Assembly (NCBI GenBank): GCA_025890175.1
Contig: JANPYM010000003.1
Span: 1,089,795 to 1,153,794 of the forward strand
Reading direction: 5' to 3'
Source of the DNA: Ciborinia camelliae
Lineage: Eukaryota; Ascomycota; Leotiomycetes; Helotiales; Sclerotiniaceae
Length of the DNA: 64,000 nucleotides
The position numbers and the translations under genes were made by a program. Each line of letters begins with the position of its first letter. Position 1 is the first letter of the stretch. Below, one piece after another: positions 22,401-32,111 of the stretch. The notes beneath the pieces were generated by a model. The model worked only from the letters and a program-made list of their open reading frames with translations, did no database searches and was not told the DNA's origin.

Positions 22401-24606
22401 CTTGATAAGTATGGAGTTGATTTAAGTACAATATTCAGTGGCTTGATATCAAGGTGGTGGTTAAAAAGAAGTTATCAGAATGTCAAATTTTCATGGATTT
22501 CAGGATAATAGTGTGGCATATCTGATTACAGCGTCTCTCTGCATAATCCAGATTCAGACCATAGATCTTAGCAGAACTTCTGGTGATAGTTTCTGATTAT
22601 TTGAAAGGAATTTAATGTTGTTCTTTGTAAACATACTGATCTGGAGTAAGCCACCTAGATAGAACTTTCTTATACATGTGGGAAAACCTGGAATACAAAG
22701 ATCACACCTTCAGATTATTTTCCCTGTCTGTTGACAGTTGACTTAAGTTACATGAAAGATGTGCTTGGTTAATCTCGATGAGATAAAGACCTCATAACTC
22801 AGGGAAGTGAATGATTTGCCCCCAGAATGTTGGTACTAATTTAAGACTTCCAGCATTATTGTCATCTCATTCCCTCCCCAAGATCTAGAAATTGAGTAAT
22901 AGATAGATGAAACATGCAAATATAAGTAGAAGACATGAAATATTTATGGATTGGCTTTTATTTTCTGCCCTGGCTGATGACTTCATCACAACTGATATCA
23001 GTTTAAGCTAGGTAGGTAGACATGTTAGTCTTCCTCAAATAGAATCCTTTCATGGATTGTAATGGTATCAATAGATATGATGAGTTTCCAACATTCTAGA
23101 AGAATCTTGATATGCATCTGACGTATCAGAACACCCCCCCTTCTTTGCTTCTTCTTCGAAAATCTCCTCCCAATCAAACGTATACTCTTTGTGGCAAGAG
23201 CCATGTAATAATCACCAGTCCTAGTCAGTCTCTACTTATTGATCAGATGAAAATCACACCACTTTGAATTGTCAACCTGATATTCGTGGCCATCGACAAC
23301 TAATCAAGATATCAAGGAAGCTAGGTCGAGGCAGCCAGATCAATATATCTGCTTTAATCCACCTGGTTCCCATTTCTCATCTTCCACTTACCATCTCTTT
23401 GACGTACCATTTTCTTGCCTTATCCATTCCTTCTTCCTTCTTTCTTTACCTTTGCTCCTTTTGTGTTAACCCTTACAACTGCGCTTTCAATATACCCACC
23501 TACGCCAATCCTCCATCACAGAGATGGTAAGTCATTTAACTCTCCTTTCTCATTATCCTATTGTTATTTGTATTTTGAAAGTACCGATTTCTTGCAAAAG
23601 AGAGGAGGATTGGCTGTTTCAATCAGCAAGGGTTCTTCCATCAGCCACCACAGCCTGGCATCGAGAAGACCCTTGGCTCCGATGCTATTTCAATCTTCAA
23701 AAGCGAATCTGCGCACAGTCTGCTACGTTCTATGGACTTGAGTAAACTGTCATTACAAGTCTACATGTTTATCTCGAAGATCCAAAAGCCAAATTTGGAA
23801 GAGTCATCTTTTGTACTCGAGGCACTCTAGCACTTATTTGCACGAAACTCAGAACATTGAGCTTGACTCTTCTTCACGTGCGACACTATGCGATATTTAT
23901 ATCGAGAAAGACAAAATGAGAGTTGTTTGATTGTCCAATATAAGTTTTATCATTGAGATGGCTCGGCGCAAGGTTGCCAGAAGTGCCTTTTGATTGTCTA
24001 GTTGTTGACTTGACATTGAAATGACGGATTTGAAGGGTACAGCTCAAGGATACTTTCAATGTCCGCCTCTTCCTCATAGAATACAGAGTCACATTCAGAG
24101 GCAAAATGAGATGAGAGCAAAAACACATCGGATCTCTTGCGGCTCGAAGTGCGACCCGCCGGGTTATCACGTGCGATACACCGCACGTGACTGGTATGGA
24201 GTTCTGTCACGTGCCATACGAGACTGATATTCACTCAAAACAGGAGAACAACTTGTTGCTCAGACAGCTTCGGCTCCCATGTAAGTCCCTTCTAAAAAGC
24301 TCGACAAAGAAAAGAGCTTCTCATTTTCTTGATCTGATACTGACAACCAATAGTTTTCTGCTCCCCCAGTTGGGGTTGCAATGGCAGAAACCCAATTTTC
24401 ATAGTTGTGGTAAGGATCTCTCGTCCCAGACCTCACTATCATTGTTGCATCCCGGCTGATACAATTAAAAGTGGCGTGAGGGCACTAGGCTAAGATTTGC
24501 TACGGTGGCTGAATCTGGTTTCTTTAGAACCCACCGGCCGTCGCTGCCTCCTCCTGTTCCTTTTCCTAAACTACATCAATACCAATATTTAACAGCAGTC
24601 ACAGAA
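19436..24606. other. 5 kb gene-poor stretch with leader-like blocks
   Basis: No protein-coding gene is convincing. Two pyrimidine-rich blocks look like fungal promoter/leader sequence: about 20690-21040 and 23340-23523. Each is followed by an ATG abutting a strong splice donor. The first is ATGG|GTATGT near 21165-21171; the second is ATG|GTAAGT at 23524-23532. Downstream of the first block lies about 2 kb of AT-rich DNA without frames. The likeliest reading is a long, intron-bearing 5' leader or a non-coding RNA transcribed towards the RRM gene at 24607. Also present are ACCTAGGT palindromes (19875, 20011, 20394) and a cluster of CACGTG boxes (23875-24213). A 70-codon frame at 19645-19857 contains an imperfect internal duplication but is not called as a gene. 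Confidence 0.5.
23875..24213. promoter_or_regulatory. Cluster of four TCACGTGC E-box elements
   Basis: CACGTG cores occur at 23875-23880, 24168-24173, 24184-24189 and 24208-24213. All have the same flanks, TCACGTGC or its complement GCACGTGA. Three lie within 46 bp, about 400 bp before the RRM-protein start. TCACGTG is the known site type of bHLH factors such as Cbf1, Pho4 and USF-like fungal proteins. Action on the RRM gene is inferred from position. Confidence 0.55.
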
Positions 24607-26250
24607 ATGGCGACCCAAGAGCTTTTGACCAACCCTCTCGCTGTTCGCAATCCAAACCCTCTCAATATCATTCCTTATTCTCTTGCTACAGGTGATTATT
24701 CATTGGAGGGTAGGCATTGTTATATTACCTACGCCAATATCCGCCCAGATGAGTGGGTTCCTGGAATTCCCTCCCCTTACAGCAATCAACAGATAGAGCA
24801 ACGTGCTCTCTACATATGCGGGATACCGGATAAATGGCAGACTCCAGCTTTCCGTAGAATCTTCCAGATCTACGGAACCGTTGAGTGTTGCCCTACAATC
24901 ATCGACCTTGTATCCAAGTCTACCTTTCGCTTCGTGGTTATGAGCACCATAGAGGAATGTGCCAAAGCTAAGGTTTCAGTTCATGGATTTGTTCTTGAAC
25001 AACACAAAATTTATACCACTGAGGCTTTGCCATCAAGCTCTTTGCTTCAACTTCGACTTTTAGTACCAAACCCGCCAGTATCTCAAGTTGAAGATGAACT
25101 TGAAGTCGGCGATCTCGACACCAAACATGAGGACGTCGCAGTTAGTGAACCCTACATATTTGATAGCCTCACTCTCGATAAAACACCGACTACACATCGT
25201 CACCCATCTCCTTCTTTCATTAATTTACCTATCGTCAAGGTACGGGAAGTGGGGTCAGAGAACGACGTTGATATTCAACCTGTTACTCGTAAACACAGAC
25301 CTACACCGCTCAATCTTACCGGTATCAATGATTTCACCTCTCGACGCGCCTCACCTTTATTGCCTGCACAATCGCCATTCCCAACTCAAAGCCAATTCGA
25401 GACTATCTCTGAAACCGAAGAACTCGCGAGTCCAGTTAGTTCACCGACGCCTACACAGCCAGTATGCCAAACTCAAGCAAGCACCTGGGCTGCCATCGTC
25501 AGCAGTGCCTCTCCAAACCATCGCAATGTCGATCTCCATCCCGATAGCCCTCGATCAGGTCGTCGCGTCAACAGCGTTAGTCGAATTCCTTCTATTCCCC
25601 CCATCAAACCTATCATCCACGAACCTGTCTCCCACCAGTCGCGCGTCGTTCTAATTCTCAATATCCCCAATACCATGACCCTTTCCGATATCAGCAATGC
25701 AGTCCGCGAAGGCCCCGTCGTCTGTATTCGCTTTGGCGTTGATGCCGATAGTAGCAAGCGTTTCTCTGGAATCGTCTTCCAACATGCTCAAGATGCACAG
25801 TTATTCTACGATATATTGCGTCAGGAGAGAGCAGATAATATGCCAAATCGATTCCGATTCATCGCAGATTGCGTAAAAGGAGATCCGTTCCCTATAAACG
25901 ATGATATTATCGCCATGGGGGCACCAACATACGCAAGCCGCCGTTTGACCATCGTCAAGAAAGGGTTCTTCTTCGCTTTCACGGGCCGAAATCTACAAAC
26001 ACTCTGCGAGAAAGTGGTAGGGAAAGAGAATGTACAATTAGTTTTCGTATATAATGGTGGCAATGCAACAGTTGTATTTGCAGAGGTTTCCGCAGCTGTC
26101 AAAATGAAGGCTCATCTTGATCGACTTCGAGACAGCGCTGGCAAAGGAACAAGCTCCATTTATGAGAGTTTGCAGGTAACTTTCTCTAAGGATCCTTGCG
26201 AGTTGGAGGGAGGTTTGAACTTACAAGCTGCGGATGGATGGAATGCATAA
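24607..26250 (+). CDS. RRM-type RNA-binding protein
   Basis: Single exon, 547 residues from the ATG at 24607 (MATQELLTNPLAVRNPNPLN). The frame is open upstream to about 24469 but contains no ATG there. Residues about 60-135 look like a first RRM: ALYICGIPDKWQTPAFRRIF (RNP2-like strand and helix) with a later STFRFVVMST strand. A long Ser/Pro/Thr-rich, probably disordered linker follows. A second RRM-like unit starts at RVVLILNIPNTMTLSDISNAV, and a third alpha/beta unit at RRLTIVKKGFFFAFTG ends with VVFAEVSAAVKMKAHLD. RNP1 aromatic residues are degenerate, so RNA binding is likely but not certain. The arrangement (one N-terminal, two C-terminal domains) recalls Mei2-like or other post-transcriptional regulators, but I cannot name an orthologue. 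Its very long upstream region suggests complex regulation. Confidence 0.75.
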   Translation: MATQELLTNPLAVRNPNPLNIIPYSLATGDYSLEGRHCYITYANIRPDEWVPGIPSPYSNQQIEQRALYICGIPDKWQTPAFRRIFQIYGTVECCPTIIDLVSKSTFRFVVMSTIEECAKAKVSVHGFVLEQHKIYTTEALPSSSLLQLRLLVPNPPVSQVEDELEVGDLDTKHEDVAVSEPYIFDSLTLDKTPTTHRHPSPSFINLPIVKVREVGSENDVDIQPVTRKHRPTPLNLTGINDFTSRRASPLLPAQSPFPTQSQFETISETEELASPVSSPTPTQPVCQTQASTWAAIVSSASPNHRNVDLHPDSPRSGRRVNSVSRIPSIPPIKPIIHEPVSHQSRVVLILNIPNTMTLSDISNAVREGPVVCIRFGVDADSSKRFSGIVFQHAQDAQLFYDILRQERADNMPNRFRFIADCVKGDPFPINDDIIAMGAPTYASRRLTIVKKGFFFAFTGRNLQTLCEKVVGKENVQLVFVYNGGNATVVFAEVSAAVKMKAHLDRLRDSAGKGTSSIYESLQVTFSKDPCELEGGLNLQAADGWNA

Positions 26251-26780
26251 ATGATTGTTTTCTCGATGGTGGAACGAGCTTGATCTTTGGGGATTATGGC
26301 TTGGACACAAAGACTTTCGATTCGAAGGGCTCGCTTTGCTGAGTAGCTGTTGCTTCGGGATCGTTGGATTAGTTTCGAGTTGGATCTTTCATTTGCTCTT
26401 AATCATTGGGATCCATCACATGTGGCCTCATTGTTTCTCGACGAGGAAGCAGTTAATTATCGATCTATTGGAGTCGCCTCTGCGTTCTCATTCTCTTCTT
26501 TTCTTTTGTATTTTGCGGCTGCGCTATGGATATGAGACTTTCGATGGAAGGATCTCGAGCATTATGGTGGATATCCCATTCAGCGTTTCTGTCTGACCAA
26601 CAAATACCTCACGACCGTTGCTCAGGCATTTAAGACTTGATATTACCGCGGATCACCTTCCGTGGCACCCCGTATTTCGTTTCCTTACAATGAAAGATTT
26701 ATGGAAATCCCAATCCAATCTCCCATTCATGCAATGTCCAAATTATCAAATACTTATACAAAAACCATGTCAGTGATAAT
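26251..26780. other. Convergent 3' flanks
   Basis: About 530 bp between the RRM gene (+) and the glycosyltransferase gene (-), which end towards each other. The small frames here have no support. Confidence 0.5.
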
Positions 26781-27983
26781 CTATCCAAACACTTTTTGCC
26801 AAAATGACACATAAGGCTTTTTCCCATATGCATGATTTGCACAAACATCTTCATGATCAAATCTCATCGATCCGCTATGCCTCTGTCCACTTCCCCAGAC
26901 ATTGATAGGTAATACACCCAAACCCCGCAAATTTTCATCCACCCCATCCTTGAAATCTTTACTTGAGAACCAATACGGGTGTTTTAGTGAACGAAATTTC
27001 TTCCATGTGACTCTCCGTTCAAGTCCCGCATCCATATCTCGTACTGGATGGATATCTTTAAGATTCTCTGACAACATCTCCAGAACGATATCCGTTAACA
27101 TAGCACCCCCACACACTTCCCCGGATTCCTTCGGATCAACTTCGGCTCCAAAAAGCCCCATCGATGAATGTTGCACACATCTCACAATTGCCTTCCTCAG
27201 CAATGGATCGAAGCGTCCTGGTGCCCACATGGCATATGCACCGAGGCTAAAACTGCGAGTCCAACTCCAGCTCTCCTGGATATGAGGTGCCATATATGGT
27301 TCGTCGATATCGATTCCTACCACCAGACTTATGGGGCTAGATCTCTCCCTCTGTTCTACATATCTATTCGTTGAGTTTGGAAATTTTCGAGGGATGGATA
27401 GGGAGGGATGTTGGATGGAATCTAGGTCGAAACATTCTTGAATAGCGACCCGGGGCCAGATATCTGGTTCGAGGAAGAATCCACCATGGTACCAGAGTAA
27501 TAACCAGCGGAAAATATCCGTTTCGAGTTCGGGATATTCGGAGAGGGTTTGTGCGATTGAGGGGACGGATTGGAAGTATGGTAGGATATCCGGACCCGGT
27601 GATGAAGTATATTGTTTTACTTCCCAATCAGGATTTGTGATTCGCCATTGCTGTGTCCAATCCTTCCAAATCGGTGCCTCCGCAGATGAAGTCAATTGCC
27701 AAATTATTTTTCCTGCTCTTATATCTTTTCCTTGTTCTGCAATGGATGATTTGATATTTTCTTCTATCCGGATCAATTGCTTCTCTAGCAATTCTTCTTG
27801 TGTGCGATTCGCATTCTGTCGATATGGGGAAATATGTTCATAAATTGGTGTACTGAGATGTTCATTGATGTGAAGTTTCGGAGATGTGGGGAATCGAGAT
27901 CTAACGAGAAAAGTAAAAATGGCTATAAGAATGAGAGTATATAAGAAAGTTCGACGTCTGCGAGTATATGGCAGATGTGACAT
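26781..27983 (-). CDS. Glycosyltransferase family 32-like (Och1-type)
   Basis: Single exon, 400 residues from the ATG at 27983 (MSHLPYTRRRR); the longer open frame upstream is AT-rich leader. This start gives a classic type II Golgi protein: a short basic cytosolic tail, a single membrane anchor at about 12-27 (TFLYTLILIAIFTFLV), a stalk, then the lumenal catalytic domain. GKIIWQL (about 91-97) and NPDWEVKQY match the start of the GT32 fold. ELETDIFRWLLLWYHGGFFLEPDIWP (about 152-177, given here as ends and core) is the family's substrate/metal site. Here the usual D-x-D is E172-P173-D174, so the first acid is conservatively replaced. Relatives add mannose or other sugars to N-glycans or lipids, and the donor here is unknown. 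The C-terminal block (GGAMLTDIVLEMLS and HPYWFSSKDFKD) is also family-like. Confidence 0.85.
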   Translation of the reverse strand: MSHLPYTRRRRTFLYTLILIAIFTFLVRSRFPTSPKLHINEHLSTPIYEHISPYRQNANRTQEELLEKQLIRIEENIKSSIAEQGKDIRAGKIIWQLTSSAEAPIWKDWTQQWRITNPDWEVKQYTSSPGPDILPYFQSVPSIAQTLSEYPELETDIFRWLLLWYHGGFFLEPDIWPRVAIQECFDLDSIQHPSLSIPRKFPNSTNRYVEQRERSSPISLVVGIDIDEPYMAPHIQESWSWTRSFSLGAYAMWAPGRFDPLLRKAIVRCVQHSSMGLFGAEVDPKESGEVCGGAMLTDIVLEMLSENLKDIHPVRDMDAGLERRVTWKKFRSLKHPYWFSSKDFKDGVDENLRGLGVLPINVWGSGQRHSGSMRFDHEDVCANHAYGKKPYVSFWQKVFG

Positions 27984-28604
27984 TCTTGAATTCTGGCATG
28001 ATGTGAATGTGTACAACAAATCAAATAGAGAAGAAAGAAGTGAAGTGAAGTATATAAAATAGGTATAGAAAGGGGTCAAATTTAAATGTACCGACTGTTC
28101 GAGATTTGAAGTTGCCGCAATCAATCAGTCTAGAATGGAAAGTGGAGCCGATTATTGTTTCTATTTTTGGAATCGTGGGGCAATAATATCAACGACGACA
28201 AACCATAAGATTTGAGGTTTTATTAGCAGAGATACAACATTTGAATGGCCTTGAATTCAGATTGAAGTTCGTGCTTATACTTCGTGTCTCAATTCATTAT
28301 GATGAAGACTTTTTAATTGTTCAAAATCCAACAGAACTTTTTCATGTCACTTCAGACACCTTCATCTGCTTCACAATCACAAGCAACAATAGCATTTCCA
28401 TCCCTCTCCTTTATATGGTATTATCATGAATTAAACATGTTATAAACAAGATTAATGCACTGGTCGTAATAACCCGAAGCGCCACTTATCATCCCTCATC
28501 TCTCATTGCTCGAGCTAGGAGAGGACATACTTGAATGCATGGCTGGCACACGACATTGCATTCCGCCACAGGAGAAGAGCTTGGTATACATACACCTGCC
28601 ACCT
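27984..28604. other. Intergenic, no gene seen
   Basis: Promoter of the glycosyltransferase gene and 3' flank of the first BTB gene. AT-rich; nothing recognised. Confidence 0.5.
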
Positions 28605-29875
28605 TTACCATTCTATGCTGCTTCGATCCCAAGGAAGATCTTCATCCCGAATTTCAGCACAAAGGAAGAGTCTTTCGTCATTTGACTGGAACCCGCCATA
28701 ATCAAAATAAAGGTAAGAGTCGCCTACACGGCCTCCAGTCCTGTCAAAGACCAACTTGTTCTCCAACAAGTCTTCTAGACATTCACAATTCTCGTCAAAA
28801 TCTCCTTCTGCTAGTATAAAGTCCCGCACTGTTCGGTAAAAATAAGCACTGTGCATTGGGTTTTCTTCACCACTACCCATTACCAAATGACGAAGGGATC
28901 CCAAACTTCCCATCAATCTCAAAATCTGGTTATCAGCGATAGTCTTTAACCAGTCAACTCTCCCAATGCCCATCATAAAGGCCAGTTTTAATTCTTTGTC
29001 ATCATCGAATTTCTCTGTCCAAGGAGGGTGATCGAGTTTCAAATCGGGCTCAAATCCGGTATCCGCAACCTCATAGACCAAGCACTCTCGGAAGAGGACT
29101 GGATGGTGGAGCTTCTTGGCAATTCGAATCAATTCTTCACTTTGGTATTTGATTTGTTTGGTAAACTCTGGACTGTTGTGCATCGCAGAATCCAAAGAAC
29201 TCGAAAGAGCAGGAAGAGCACAATAAAAGTCTGCCAACCGGTAGATATTCAGGAAATCCGTGTAACTGTAGAAAATGTATGGTTGGCTGTATAAAGCATG
29301 CAGCAACCTTTCAAAAGCGGATGTTTCGGAGGCCTCAGTTCGCAGAGCTTTGAGTTTGTTCGTACAGGTCTTATCAGGATTGGGTATCTATAAAACGTCA
29401 GTTTTTGTGGTCTAGAAAAGCGATGCAAGAGTTTCCAGTAGTCTTGATTGCAGCGTAGCTGAAGAGACTCTGGAATCCATTTGGAACAAGGGAGGCTTTT
29501 GAATCTGAACTTCGTATTAAATTGTTGGAGACAACGAAAAGCCCGGGACAGCCACAAAATATAGAGGACACCACTTACTACTCGTTGTACTGCCTCCAGA
29601 CCCCATTCTCCATCCTCATCAACAACAGAGATATAGTCATAGCGGAACAATGATGTCTTTTCAGCTGGAACTTTATCTCCAGAATCCAGAAACTTGCGAA
29701 AGTATGCGGAATTGAGCCTTAAGATGATCGAGTGAACATGATATTCCTTACCAAAAACATTGATGCGGACATCAACTTCAAAGGCTGGACAGCCTGGACG
29801 CTGGAAGACTATCGGCTGCCCCGACACCTTAGCATTGCCATCGGCATCGCGCTTTTGAGGCCTTGAGGTAGACAT
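28605..29875 (-). CDS. BTB/POZ domain protein A
   Basis: Exons 29875-29579 and 29387-28605 give 359 residues. The ATG at 29875 (MSTSRPQKRDADG) is the first real ATG in frame. The BTB core is VDVRINVFGKEYHVHSIIL followed by NSAYFRKFLDSGDK, the usual beta-strand, H-S and Y-F-R-x-F-L pattern. The C-terminal half (LADFYCALPALSSSLDSAM, KKLHHPVLFRECLVYEV) is shared with the genes at 32112 and 34439. The intron (191 nt, donor GTAAGT, acceptor ATAG) lies exactly eight residues after the conserved Trp of EDGEW, the same place as in the two relatives. Unlike them, it has no intron before the terminal WD....W, reading DEDLPWDRSSIEW directly. BTB proteins commonly form dimers and bring substrates to CUL3 ubiquitin ligases; that role here is inference. 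Confidence 0.8.
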
Positions 29876-30284
29876 TTTTCTTGCCAAATAAATATAATAC
29901 AGATGGTATGTTCAAGAGAAGAAGAGGTTAGGTGTTGTTGGTTGTGGAAAGAAATTCTTCGTCCCTCGCGGAAGTACTAGACTTACCTATAAAACTGAAA
30001 TCGAGACTAGGATTAGATGTAGTTGGAAGTTTAGAAGTACTAAAATGTTAGTAATTTGCTCGCGAAATAACATATTTGTTCAGAGTATGACTCTAATAAC
30101 TAGGGTATGTGGGAAGCATAGGGTTGGATTGCTTGTAGGAATTGTAGAATCCACGAACCTACGAGCGTAGCTGCGCCCGTGCTACGGACGGACTGCTACG
30201 GACGGACGCTACGCTAAGATACTTATGTACATAGGAACCGGAAGCGCTCCTCGCTTCAACAATATTTACGATAAAAATAGTAAA
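29876..30284. other. Intergenic with GC-rich repeat patch
   Basis: Promoter of BTB gene A and 3' flank of the next gene. A GC-rich patch contains a 13-bp direct repeat, GCTACGGACGGAC at 30181-30193 and 30195-30207. It is framed by the inverted pair AGCGTAG (30164-30170) and CTACGCT (30209-30215). Confidence 0.6.
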
Positions 30285-31062
30285 TTAGTTAAACTCCACG
30301 AGGGTCTGAGAATTGAGAATTGAGATAAGGAATGACGGGAGCTGTAATCGTTGGCGGTGAATAATGATTTTATATTTTTCGATGCCGATAAATTCGAGAG
30401 CGACAGCTTCTATAGAAGGCAAATGTACCACTCCGACAATCTGACCCTGAGGACTTATTATTATTCTGACGACCCTTTGGCGATGGAATACTGAACACCA
30501 CGGACTGTTAGACGCGAGTCCAGATACGCAGTGTGGTCTTAAGTTATCCCCATCCGGATTCTTCCCATGGAATTCACAATCCCCCCCCGTGAAAGAGTAT
30601 TTATTTTCGGCAGATGTTGTCGTACCGTCAGGAGCAACCTCGCACAGGTTATCGGTCAATTTTAACATGTTTTGGTGAGATAATAATCCGACCGTATCTT
30701 GATCTTCGAGGAAACTGAATCCATAACCCGTGCAAGTGAGGAACTTCTTTGGATACCCTATAATCTTGGTACAGAAAATGAAAGGAGCCTCAAGCTTCAG
30801 GCAGAGAACCGAAGATTTGAGATGATCGTTATTCCCATTTTCCCGAATTTCTTGCGCATCTGCTAATTTGCCTATTCTACAGAATCTTATTCCTCCGAAC
30901 AGATAGATGTTTCCATCTTCAGAGACAAAGATTGACTTTGTGTTCGGCTCATCAAAAGTAACCAATGGCTGTGAAATGATGTTAATGTTGGACAATGTCA
31001 CAACGAATGCAAATTATTTTGTCATTACATACTTTTTCTGCCACCCACATCATGCAGTTCAT
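30285..31062 (-). CDS. Orphan hypothetical protein
   Basis: Exons 31062-31033 (MNCMMWVAEK) and 30968-30285 give 237 residues. The large exon alone has no ATG in frame near its start. The inferred 64 nt intron (donor GTATGT, branch-like TTAAC, acceptor ACAG) supplies one and is in phase, which supports a real gene. Visible features are SIFVSEDGNIYLFGG, a strand pattern seen in propeller-type repeats, and a cluster of Cys residues in FCRIGK, SSVLCLKLEAPFIFCTK and CEFHGKNPDGDNLRPHC. No signal peptide or membrane segment is obvious. I recognise no family. It sits between two BTB genes and could be a lineage-restricted gene. Confidence 0.5.
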
Positions 31063-32111
31063 TTTTTTTATCATAACGCGCCATTAGGAGACCCACCGTG
31101 AAATGATATGGATAAAGGGGTGGCAACAGCGCAACCCTCCAGTTGAGTAGGTAGGTATTGGAAGGATATATTGGAAGCCCAATAGATCGCAGTCGCCGTA
31201 GTACTTGCCTCTCCCCCCCTTCCCCCTCTTTCCCCTTCCCCCTCTTTCCCCTTCCCCCCCCCCTTTTTCTATTTTCATATTTTCATATTTTGGGAATAGC
31301 TTCATTATTACTAAATTGAGTGTCTAATAAGCCTCCGGCAAGACGAGCTGCGAGGTAGGTCGTGAGGGGCGTGAAAAATAAATACGGGTCGCTAACGCGC
31401 CGTATTTATTTTTAGCCCCGAAGCGGCCGGACTCAAAGCTCGTTTAAGCATATTGCAACATGCCAACATTTGTTAATTTCTTCAGAGATTCTGGGGATGA
31501 AGACAGTACTAGGTATGTCGGCGTTCATGTGCTGATGGCCCAGCCATCTGAAGATACCTATTGAAACATTGGAATTGGAAGGTCAGATAAATATTCCTGG
31601 GATACGGTTTAGACTACTTGAAACGTATATTGGTGTCTAACCTCAACACTAAGAGCTGATACGGTATTAGACAAGGGGCCCTAGGAGATTGAATAATACA
31701 AAAATCAACTATTAGCCGTAGTAGTTCACAAATCACATTGGAAGTTAGAGATTTGCTGAAGGAACAATCAGTGAGAGAGTACGGGTTGCTGTGATAGTAG
31801 ATTCTCGTTAGTAGTGGCTAATCTATTACTAACACTACAGAAGAGCAATGAAAATAATACGCTCGCTTAATGAAGGGAGTCGTACGTCCCATATACCGCA
31901 GTAGCTGCGCTAGCGGGACTCTGGTTCTTCATTTTAATATTTAAGCTCTTCATTCTCTTAAGTTCATCCACCATTTTGCTTCCAAACTTCCAAACTTCGA
32001 AACTTCCTATCCTCCTGTCTTCCTATCTTCTTCATACCAATTCCAATCCTTTAATATCAAATCAAACTTTCATAATATTACAATCTTCATCAACGCCAAC
32101 AAGAATCAATC
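31063..32111. other. Intergenic with C-tract and a perfect hairpin
   Basis: Contains a C/T-rich low-complexity tract at about 31211-31268. It also holds a GC-rich island with a perfect 14-bp inverted repeat at 31374-31413. The rest is AT-rich and serves as promoter of BTB gene B, with a CT-rich leader at 31970-32050. No coding gene is seen. Confidence 0.6.
31374..31413. repeat. Perfect 14-bp inverted repeat (hairpin)
   Basis: AAAAATAAATACGG at 31374-31387 and its exact complement CCGTATTTATTTTT at 31400-31413 flank a 12-nt GC-rich loop. No terminator role is known for such hairpins in fungal nuclear DNA. It could be a remnant of a small inverted-repeat element. Confidence 0.85.

Noticed and set aside
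25088..25654. A 188-codon frame on + inside the RRM gene
   Set aside because: Alternative frame through the low-complexity linker of the RRM protein.
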